DNA of 5,130 nt from an uncultured Altererythrobacter sp. (lineage in GTDB: Bacteria; Pseudomonadota; Alphaproteobacteria; Sphingomonadales; Sphingomonadaceae): positions 1-5,130 of the forward strand of contig CAMPGP010000162.1 in NCBI GenBank assembly GCA_946885545.1, in the 5' to 3' direction. A program made the translations under genes and the position numbers. A model generated the notes under the pieces. That model had not been told where the DNA came from. It did no database searches and saw only the letters and a program-made list of their open reading frames with translations. Of the stretch, positions 1-5,130 are shown piece by piece (positions within the stretch are counted from its first letter, which is position 1; every line of letters starts with the position of its first letter).

Positions 1-48
1 GGAATCATAATCCGCGTGTCGGGGGTTCGAGTCCCTCCTCCGCTACCA
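1..48 (+). tRNA. tRNA with CAU anticodon, 3' part only (probably elongator tRNA-Met)
   Basis: The window opens inside the anticodon arm of a tRNA. The visible 3' strand of the anticodon stem is TCCGC (11-15). The loop ATCATAA (4-10) carries anticodon CAT at 6-8. A five-base variable region (16-20) follows, then a T arm with stem GGGGG (21-25) / CCCTC (33-37) and loop TTCGAGT. The acceptor strand CTCCGCT (38-44), discriminator A45 and an encoded CCA (46-48) complete it. The loop is flanked by GGA/TCC, not the GGG/CCC typical of initiator tRNA, so it is not tRNA-fMet. Elongator Met is the likeliest identity. A tRNA-Ile whose CAU anticodon is lysidine-modified cannot be excluded, because the D arm and 5' acceptor strand lie outside the window. 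Confidence 0.9.
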
Positions 49-74
49 TTCCTTGCCCGAAATCGTATTCGCGT

Positions 75-102
75 TTGACCTGCCGGGCGCCTCGCGTAAG
101 AC
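75..102 (+). promoter_or_regulatory. weak candidate sigma-70-type promoter for otsB
   Basis: The 63-base gap between the tRNA and otsB holds TTGACC (75-80), a good -35 match. It is followed after 16 bases by TAAGAC (97-102), a poor -10 that keeps only the first, second and fifth consensus bases. Transcription would start around 109, only a few bases before the ATG at 112, giving an almost leaderless message. That would fit the lack of a clear Shine-Dalgarno sequence in front of otsB. The alternative is readthrough from the tRNA promoter, since no terminator is evident after the CCA end. The call rests on sequence resemblance only. Confidence 0.22.
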
Positions 103-111
103 GCCGCGCGG

Positions 112-855
112 ATGGCCGATGCACTCGATCTTCCCGCACCGCCGCCGTTCGGTCGGCTGGCTAGCGAGCGCGAGATCGCGCTCTTTCTCGATTTCGACGG
201 TACCCTGGTGGATATCGCCTCGTCGCCTGGTGCGATCTCGGTTCCGGAGGGCCTTTCTGCTCGGCTGCACGCTCTAGCCGCTCGGCTCGACGGCCGGCTG
301 GCGCTGATCTCCGGCCGATCGCTCGACGACCTTGGCGACCATTGCGCGGTCGATGGGATCGCCTGCGCGGGGTCGCACGGCGACGATCGGCGGGATGCGC
401 AGGGGCGGACCCTCGGCGAGCCCGCCGTTGAGCTTCCCCAAGGCGCTTTCGACGCGCTGCGTTCGGCCGCGCGCGATCTCGGTCTCATGCTCGAAGCCAA
501 GCCGCATGGTGCCGCGCTGCATTTTCGGGCCGAGCCTTCGCGCGCCGCAGCGGCGCACGAACTCGCCGACGCGGTCGCAACGCGCTTCGGTCTTGCCGTC
601 AAGCACGGCAAGGAGGTCGTCGAAATCACCGGCTCCGGCGCCAACAAGGGCGGCGCGGTACGTGCGTTCATGGCCCTGTCACCCTTCGCCGGCGCAACGC
701 CCGTGTTCGTCGGCGACGACCTGACCGACGAGGATGGGATGATCGCGTGCAATGAGGCGGGCGGCTTTGGCGTTCTCGTCGGCGATCGCAGCCCGACCTC
801 GGCACGTTTCCGCCTGCCCGACGTTCCCGCCGTCTACCAATGGTTGAACCTGTGA
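112..855 (+). CDS. otsB: trehalose-6-phosphate phosphatase (OtsB)
   Basis: This 247-residue cytoplasmic HAD-superfamily enzyme removes phosphate from trehalose-6-phosphate to release trehalose, the second step of the OtsA/OtsB pathway. All HAD motifs are visible. Motif I is FLDFDGTL, with nucleophile D27 and acid/base D29. Motif II is LALISGRS, with S67. The basic residues of motif III lie around K167 (HGKEVVEI) and K179 (ANKGGA). Motif IV is FVGDDLTDEDGM, with Mg-binding D202, D203 and D206. The KPHGAALHFR stretch (130-139) lies in the cap domain between motifs II and III. The length is normal for bacterial OtsB. The ATG at 112 is the only reasonable start: an in-frame TAA sits at 97-99 and no other Met or Val codon precedes motif I. 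No strong ribosome site precedes it. The last 16 bases overlap the start of the GH15 gene, which points to one operon with translational coupling. Confidence 0.96.
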   Translation: MADALDLPAPPPFGRLASEREIALFLDFDGTLVDIASSPGAISVPEGLSARLHALAARLDGRLALISGRSLDDLGDHCAVDGIACAGSHGDDRRDAQGRTLGEPAVELPQGAFDALRSAARDLGLMLEAKPHGAALHFRAEPSRAAAAHELADAVATRFGLAVKHGKEVVEITGSGANKGGAVRAFMALSPFAGATPVFVGDDLTDEDGMIACNEAGGFGVLVGDRSPTSARFRLPDVPAVYQWLNL

Positions 856-2654
856 CCCCACCCGACACGCCCTCTCTCGAACTCTGGCCGATCGGCAATT
901 GCCAGGTCAGCGGCCTCGTCGACACGCGCGGCGCGCTGGTCTGGGGCTGTGTGCCTCGGGTCGATGGCGATCCGGTGTTCTGCGCGCTGATGAACGGCGA
1001 CCGGCAGGATGAGGGCACCTGGCGGTTCGAGCTCGAAGGGCAGGTGGCCGCAACCCAGTACTACGAACGCAACACGCCGATCCTCGTCACCCGGCTCGAG
1101 GCGGAGGACGGCAGCGCGGTCGAGATCCGTGATTTCTGCCCGCGCTTCGAGCGTAGCGGGCGGATGTATCGCCCGGTCGCCTACGTGCGCATCGTGCGTC
1201 CGGTCGCGGGTACGCCGCGGATGAAGGTCGTGCTGCGGCCGACGCGCGGCTATGGTGCGGGGCTGGCCGAGACGACCAACGGCACCAACCATATCCGCTA
1301 CCTCGTCGGCGGGCAGGCCATGCGGCTGAGCACCGATGCGCCGATCGGCTATGTGCTTTCGGGCCGCTCGTACCGGGTCGAGAGCGACCAGCACTTCTTC
1401 CTCGGCCCTGATGAGCCGTTCTCGGGCAATCTGCGAGCCGAACTGCGCCAGATGGACGATCTGACGCGCAAGTACTGGACGCTCTGGGTGCGCGGGCTGC
1501 ACATCCCGCTCGAATGGCAGGACGAGGTGATCCGCTGCGCCATCGCGCTGAAACTGTGTCAGCACGAGGAAACAGGCGCGATCGTCGCCGCGCTGACGAC
1601 TTCCATCCCCGAAGCCCCGCACAGCGAGCGCAACTGGGACTATCGTTTCTGCTGGATTCGCGATTCCTATTTCACCGTGCAGGCGCTGAACCGGCTCGGT
1701 GCGCTCGATGTGCTCGAGAAATATCTCTCCTACCTGCGCAATATTGTCGATTCGGCGCAGGGCGGGGCGATCCAGCCGCTCTATTCGGTGATGGGCGACA
1801 ATTCGCTCGACGAAACGACCGCCGCGCATCTCGCGGGTTATCGCGGCATGGGGCCGGTGCGCGTGGGTAACGCGGCCTATTATCAGGTGCAGCACGACTG
1901 CTACGGTCAGATCGTCATGCCGACTGCGCAAGCGTTCTTCGACAAGCGCCTGCTTCGCGTTGCCGACGACCGCGACTTCGCGAGCCTGGAGAAGGTGGGC
2001 GAGATGGCGTGGAAGATGCACGATCAGCCCGATGCCGGCCTGTGGGAATTCCGGACCCGGCAGGAGGTCCACACGTATTCCGCAGTGATGTGCTGGGCCG
2101 CCTGCGACCGACTCGCCAATATCGCGGCGCATATCGGCAAAGACGATCGTCGCCGGCTATGGCGCGAGCGGGCCGATGCCATCCGCGAGCGGGTCGAACG
2201 CGAGGCCTGGGTCGAGGACGACGATGGCGGGCATTTCAAGGCCAGCTTCCAGAGCGATTATCTCGACGCCAGCCTGTTGCAGCTGGTCGAGCTGCGCTTC
2301 CTGCGGCCCGATGATCCGCGCTTCCAGTCGACCTTCGTCGCGATCGAGAAGGCATTGCGGCGCGGCGAGCACATGTTGCGCTACGCCAGCGAGGACGATT
2401 TCGGCCTGCCCGAGACCGCGTTCAACGTCTGCACGTTCTGGCTAATCGAAGCGCTGCACATGGCCGGGCGTGACGAGGAGGCGCGCGCGTTGTTCGAGAC
2501 GATGCTCGCGCACCGCACCGCCTCGGGCATGCTTTCGGAGGATCTCGACTTCGACACCGGCGAGCTGTGGGGGAACTTCCCCCAGACCTATTCGCTGGTA
2601 GGTATAATCAACTGCGCCGGCCTGCTGTCCAAACCGTGGAGCGAACTGCGATAA
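840..2654 (+). CDS. glycoside hydrolase family 15 protein (glucoamylase/trehalase-like), cytoplasmic
   Basis: This 604-residue GH15 enzyme would hydrolyse a terminal alpha-glucosidic bond with inversion. Residues about 10-230 fit the family's N-terminal beta-sandwich domain, and about 235-600 the (alpha/alpha)6 barrel. Family landmarks are NWDYRFCWIRDSYFTVQAL (265-283), HLAGYRGMGPVRVGNAA (330-346), GLWEFR (400-405) and SEDLDFDTGELWGNFPQTYS (566-585). E403 and E567 sit where the catalytic acid and base are expected. There is no signal peptide or membrane segment, so it should act on an internal substrate. GH15 includes glucoamylases, glucodextranases and the trehalases of mycobacteria and archaea. 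Lying between otsB and otsA, a trehalase or a trehalose-linked alpha-glucosidase is plausible, but sequence reading alone cannot fix the substrate. The ATG at 840 overlaps otsB by 16 bases and lacks a Shine-Dalgarno sequence. The protein matches the family from its first residues (LELWPIGNCQVSGLVDTRG), which supports this start. Confidence 0.93.
   Translation: MVEPVTPPDTPSLELWPIGNCQVSGLVDTRGALVWGCVPRVDGDPVFCALMNGDRQDEGTWRFELEGQVAATQYYERNTPILVTRLEAEDGSAVEIRDFCPRFERSGRMYRPVAYVRIVRPVAGTPRMKVVLRPTRGYGAGLAETTNGTNHIRYLVGGQAMRLSTDAPIGYVLSGRSYRVESDQHFFLGPDEPFSGNLRAELRQMDDLTRKYWTLWVRGLHIPLEWQDEVIRCAIALKLCQHEETGAIVAALTTSIPEAPHSERNWDYRFCWIRDSYFTVQALNRLGALDVLEKYLSYLRNIVDSAQGGAIQPLYSVMGDNSLDETTAAHLAGYRGMGPVRVGNAAYYQVQHDCYGQIVMPTAQAFFDKRLLRVADDRDFASLEKVGEMAWKMHDQPDAGLWEFRTRQEVHTYSAVMCWAACDRLANIAAHIGKDDRRRLWRERADAIRERVEREAWVEDDDGGHFKASFQSDYLDASLLQLVELRFLRPDDPRFQSTFVAIEKALRRGEHMLRYASEDDFGLPETAFNVCTFWLIEALHMAGRDEEARALFETMLAHRTASGMLSEDLDFDTGELWGNFPQTYSLVGIINCAGLLSKPWSELR
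2603..2608 (+). promoter_or_regulatory. candidate internal -10 element (TATAAT) upstream of otsA
   Basis: A perfect TATAAT lies inside the 3' end of the GH15 gene, 27 bases before the preferred otsA GTG start. It is built from codons that are unusual in this GC-rich window: GTA (V587), GGT and ATA (I589). Transcription would begin near 2615 and give a leader of about 20 bases. Against it, no acceptable -35 hexamer lies at 16-18 bases. The nearest TT-starting hexamer is TTCCCC, 20 bases upstream, and there is no TGn extension. The evidence is therefore the hexamer and codon oddity only. Confidence 0.25.
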
Positions 2655-4042
2655 ACCGCCTCGTCGTCATCTCGAACCGCGTTGCGGTCCCGAAGGCGCG
2701 TGGCGCGGCGGGGGCGCAAGGCGGGCTGGCGGGCGCGCTCAACGCGGCGCTCAAGAAGCACGGCGGCATCTGGTTCGGCTGGTCGGGCCAGGAATGCGGT
2801 GAATTTACCGGCGATATCAACATGCAGCAGCACGGCGGCGTGACGACCGCGACGGTCGACCTGCCGCATCAGGACATCGAGGAATACTATAACGGCTACG
2901 CCAACGCGACGCTGTGGCCGCTATTCCATTTCCGGCTCGACCTGACCGAATACGAGCGCGAAACCGCCAAGGGCTACGAGCGCGTCAACGAGCGCTTCGC
3001 CGAAAGCGTCGCGCCGCTGATCGAGCTCGACGATCTCGTATGGGTCCACGACTATCACCTGCTGCCGCTGGGCGAGCGCTTGCGCAAGCGCGGGGTGAAG
3101 AACCGCATCGGGTTCTTCCTCCACACGCCGTGGCCGCCGACGCGGCTGTTCGTCTCGCTGCCCTATCACGAGCGTCTCGTGCGCACGATGCTCGAGTACG
3201 ACGTGATCGGTTTTCAGACCGAGGAATGGCTCGAGAGCTTTTGCCACTACTGCCAGAAGGAACTCGGCGCGGAAACCGAAGAGGACACGGGGCGGATCAC
3301 GTTCGAAGGCCGCACGACATATGCGCGCTCCTACCCGATCGGGATCGATTACGAACATCTGACCGCGCAGTCCGAGACAGGCGAGGCGAGGCAGGCCGGT
3401 CAAAGACTCTTGTCGAGCACCCGGCGGCGTACGGCGATGATCGGGGTCGACCGGCTCGACTATTCGAAGGGCCTGCCCGAGCGCATCGACGGCATCGGAC
3501 GCTTCTTCGACGCCTTTCCCGAGCGCGTCCGCGACCTGGTGTTCATCCAGATCGCCCCGCCCAGCCGCGAGGATGTCGAATCCTATCAGCACATCCGCGC
3601 GCTGCTCGAACAGAAGACCGGCGAGATCAACGGCGCGCGCTCCGAAGTCGATCTGGTGCCGATCCGCTATGTCAACCGCGGCCATTCACTGGCCGAACTG
3701 TGCGGTTTCTACCGCGCAGCGAAGATCGGGCTGGTGACGCCGCTACGTGACGGGATGAATCTCGTCGCCAAGGAATACGTCGCGGCGCAGGACCCGGACG
3801 ATCCAGGCGTGCTGGTGCTGTCGCGCTTCGCGGGGGCAGCGCAGCAACTCACCGATGCGGTGCTGGTGAACCCGCACAGCCCCGACGATCTCGCCCACGC
3901 AATCCGCGTCGCTCTCGACATGCCGCTTGCCGAGCGCAGGAAGCGGTGGGAGAGCATGATCCGCACCGTGCGCGATGACAACGTCCAGCGCTGGACCGAG
4001 AACTTCACCACCGATCTCGCCGAGCTGACGGCGGACGCCTGA
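2636..4042 (+). CDS. otsA: alpha,alpha-trehalose-6-phosphate synthase, UDP-forming (OtsA)
   Basis: This GT20 retaining glucosyltransferase, 468 residues from the GTG, makes trehalose-6-phosphate from UDP-glucose and glucose-6-phosphate in the cytoplasm. The N-terminal Rossmann domain begins NRLVVISNRV and has the GGLAGAL loop (about 29-35) and WFGWSG (46-51). It also has YYNGYANATLWPLFH (84-98), VHDYHLLPLG with D139, and FFLHTPWPP with H163. The C-terminal domain has GVDRLDYSKGLPER with donor-phosphate ligands R273 and K278, and PLRDGMNLVAKEYVAAQD with D372 and E380, which are nucleotide-sugar contacts in the family. Length and end agree with E. coli OtsA. An in-frame ATG at 2567 would add 23 residues (MGELPPDLFAG...) that do not resemble the family and lie wholly inside the GH15 gene. 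The GTG at 2636 puts about seven residues before the conserved strand and overlaps GH15 by 19 bases. No Shine-Dalgarno sequence is seen, so coupling to GH15 translation is likely. A short patch near 3401-3415 uses rare codons (CAA AGA, then TTG). Confidence 0.95.
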   Translation: MERTAINRLVVISNRVAVPKARGAAGAQGGLAGALNAALKKHGGIWFGWSGQECGEFTGDINMQQHGGVTTATVDLPHQDIEEYYNGYANATLWPLFHFRLDLTEYERETAKGYERVNERFAESVAPLIELDDLVWVHDYHLLPLGERLRKRGVKNRIGFFLHTPWPPTRLFVSLPYHERLVRTMLEYDVIGFQTEEWLESFCHYCQKELGAETEEDTGRITFEGRTTYARSYPIGIDYEHLTAQSETGEARQAGQRLLSSTRRRTAMIGVDRLDYSKGLPERIDGIGRFFDAFPERVRDLVFIQIAPPSREDVESYQHIRALLEQKTGEINGARSEVDLVPIRYVNRGHSLAELCGFYRAAKIGLVTPLRDGMNLVAKEYVAAQDPDDPGVLVLSRFAGAAQQLTDAVLVNPHSPDDLAHAIRVALDMPLAERRKRWESMIRTVRDDNVQRWTENFTTDLAELTADA

Positions 4043-4083
4043 CCGCTTGTGCCGCGCCCGGTCGCATGGCAGGGCCGCGCGCG

Positions 4084-4863
4084 ATGAACCACGATCGCGT
4101 CATCCGGCTCGAAGGAGTTCACAACTTTCGCGACTACGGCGGCTATGCGGTCGCGGGCGGTGGGCGGATGAAGCGCGGCACGCTGTTCCGCTCGGGCCAG
4201 CACGTCGACGCCAGCGACGCCGATCTGGCGCAGATTTCCGAACTCGACTTGCGCCACGTGATCGACTTTCGTGGAGCGAGCGAGCGCGAGACTTATCCCT
4301 GCCGCCGCGGCGACGGGTTCTGCGCGCAAGTGATCGCGTTTGAAGGCGAGACCGCCAACCTCGCCCCGCACGTCGAGGCTGCCGACGGCGTGCTGACGCG
4401 CGACGGCGCCCACCGCGCGATGGAGCAGATCTATCGCAACCTGCCCAATCGCACCCCGGTTCTGTGGGTGATGAAGCGCTATTTCGCGACGCTGGCGGAA
4501 GGGGGCGGGGCGAGCCTCGTCCATTGCCTCGCGGGCAAGGATCGCACGGGCATGGCCGTGGCGTTGCTCCACCATGCGCTGGGCGTTCATCCCGACGACG
4601 CGATGGAGGATTTCCTCCTCACCAACACCGCGGGCAATATCGAAGCGCGGATTGCGGCGGGCGGCGAGACGATCCGAACGAAGTACGGCGCGGTCGACGA
4701 CGATACGATCCGCGTGCTGATGGGCGTCGACGAACGCTATCTCCACGCCATGCGCGAAGCTGTGGAGGAAGCGCACGGCTCGCTCGACGTGTTCCTCGCC
4801 GATGTGCTGGAGGTGGACGACGCGCGGCGCGAGGCGCTGCGCTTGCATCTCGTCGATACCTGA
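4084..4863 (+). CDS. protein-tyrosine/serine phosphatase (Y_phosphatase3 family, HCxxGKDRTG)
   Basis: This 259-residue cysteine-dependent phosphatase resembles the MptpB/LipA-like group of bacterial tyrosine phosphatases. The N-terminal signature [10 protein letters not shown] (12-21) and FRSG (35-38) are followed by [11 protein letters not shown] (59-69). The P-loop is [10 protein letters not shown], with nucleophile C148 and phosphate-binding R154. K152 and D153 are the Lys-Asp pair typical of this family, which can give activity on phosphotyrosine, phosphoserine/threonine or phosphoinositides. The C-terminal helices end in [22 protein letters not shown], also family-like. No signal peptide is visible. 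The ATG at 4084 is preferred because AGGG (4071-4074) lies nine bases upstream and the family match starts almost at once. An in-frame ATG at 4066 would add six residues (MAGPRA) but has no ribosome site. The gene begins 41 bases after otsA on the same strand, so cotranscription is possible. Its substrate is unknown, and a trehalose role is not implied by sequence. Confidence 0.88.
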   Translation: MNHDRVIRLEGVHNFRDYGGYAVAGGGRMKRGTLFRSGQHVDASDADLAQISELDLRHVIDFRGASERETYPCRRGDGFCAQVIAFEGETANLAPHVEAADGVLTRDGAHRAMEQIYRNLPNRTPVLWVMKRYFATLAEGGGASLVHCLAGKDRTGMAVALLHHALGVHPDDAMEDFLLTNTAGNIEARIAAGGETIRTKYGAVDDDTIRVLMGVDERYLHAMREAVEEAHGSLDVFLADVLEVDDARREALRLHLVDT

Positions 4864-4907
4864 CCCACCTTTCGGGTCCGCACTCCAGACACACGGACAC
4901 TTTTCGC

Positions 4908-5130
4908 ATGGCTACCCACCGCACCAAGATGCTCATCATCGGCTCCGGCCCGGCCGGCTATTCGGCAGCGATCTACGGCGCGCGCGCGATGATGGAGCCG
5001 ATCGTGGTGCAGGGCCTCCAGCCCGGCGGCCAGCTGACCATCACGACCGACGTCGAGAACTATCCCGGCTTCAAGGACGTGATCCAGGGCCCGTGGCTGA
5101 TGCAGGAGATGCAGGCCCAGGCCGAGCATG
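4908..5130 (+). CDS. trxB: thioredoxin-disulfide reductase (TrxB), N-terminal part
   Basis: The first 74 codons of the FAD- and NADPH-dependent thioredoxin reductase are present; the rest lies beyond the window's right edge. The FAD-binding Rossmann motif [19 protein letters not shown] (residues 9-27) is followed by [18 protein letters not shown] (38-55). That second stretch is diagnostic for low-molecular-weight TrxB and separates it from other pyridine-nucleotide oxidoreductases. The redox CxxC lies downstream and cannot be checked. The enzyme keeps thioredoxin reduced in the cytoplasm. The ATG at 4908 gives a normal N-terminus ([12 protein letters not shown]). No good Shine-Dalgarno sequence is visible. 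The gene starts 44 bases after the phosphatase on the same strand, so readthrough is possible. Confidence 0.95.
   Translation, partial: MATHRTKMLIIGSGPAGYSAAIYGARAMMEPIVVQGLQPGGQLTITTDVENYPGFKDVIQGPWLMQEMQAQAEH

Noticed and set aside
1..111. tRNA 3' end as a phage or island attachment site
   Set aside because: No integrase, no repeat of the tRNA end elsewhere in the window, and no change in base composition downstream. The neighbours are housekeeping genes.
834..2132. A 432-codon open frame on the - strand opposite the GH15 gene
   Set aside because: The + strand here encodes a clear GH15 protein with family motifs. The reverse frame is a GC-rich shadow, low in complexity and rich in Arg, Ala, His and Asp, with no recognisable motif.
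2914..3750. Long open frames in other phases inside otsA (+ strand 2914-3750 and - strand 2921-3685)
   Set aside because: Both are shadows of otsA. Their translations are Arg/Ala-rich or lack any recognisable domain, while the otsA frame carries all GT20 motifs.
4066..4083. Phosphatase start at the upstream ATG (4066)
   Set aside because: It adds only six residues and has no ribosome site, whereas ATG 4084 has AGGG at a workable distance. It remains possible.
3709..4848. A 379-codon open frame on the - strand opposite the otsA end and the phosphatase
   Set aside because: It spans the boundary of two well-supported + strand genes and has no family motif. Long reverse frames are expected when third codon positions are nearly all G or C.
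1..5130. CRISPR arrays, insertion sequences, tandem repeats or a novel defence or mobile system
   Set aside because: No regularly spaced repeats, transposase-like frame, terminal inverted repeats or abrupt composition shift were seen. The window is filled by recognisable core metabolic genes.

Overview
The window looks like ordinary chromosomal core from a GC-rich alphaproteobacterium, most likely a member of the Sphingomonadales (Sphingomonas, Novosphingobium or Erythrobacter-like). That placement is inferred from strong G/C at third codon positions, from the otsB - GH15 - otsA gene order, and from the style of the TrxB N-terminus. No database search was possible. All recognised genes lie on the + strand and are packed tightly.

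Layout. The 3' half of a CAU-anticodon tRNA (1-48) opens the window, cut by the left edge. After a 63-base gap come three overlapping genes. These are otsB (trehalose-6-phosphate phosphatase, 112-855), a cytoplasmic GH15 glycoside hydrolase (840-2654) and otsA (trehalose-6-phosphate synthase, best start GTG at 2636, ending at 4042). The overlaps are 16 and 19 bases, and neither downstream start has a good Shine-Dalgarno sequence, so translational coupling is likely. A protein-tyrosine/serine phosphatase of the HCxxGKDRTG type follows (about 4084-4863). The first 74 codons of trxB (thioredoxin reductase, from 4908) run off the right edge.

How the genes work together. OtsA joins UDP-glucose and glucose-6-phosphate into trehalose-6-phosphate, and OtsB removes the phosphate to give trehalose, a compatible solute and stress protectant. 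The GH15 enzyme has the fold and the two acidic residues of a glucoamylase/trehalase-type hydrolase and no export signal, so it probably acts on a cytoplasmic alpha-glucoside. Trehalose itself is an attractive candidate given the operon, but this is unproven. The phosphatase and trxB may be read from the same transcript, but nothing ties them functionally to trehalose.

Most worth a second look are the placement of a hydrolase between the two biosynthetic genes, a perfect TATAAT made from rare codons just upstream of otsA, and the start-codon choice for otsA. I found no mobile element, CRISPR array, sizeable repeat or clearly new system. No stretch of more than 300 bases lacks a gene.
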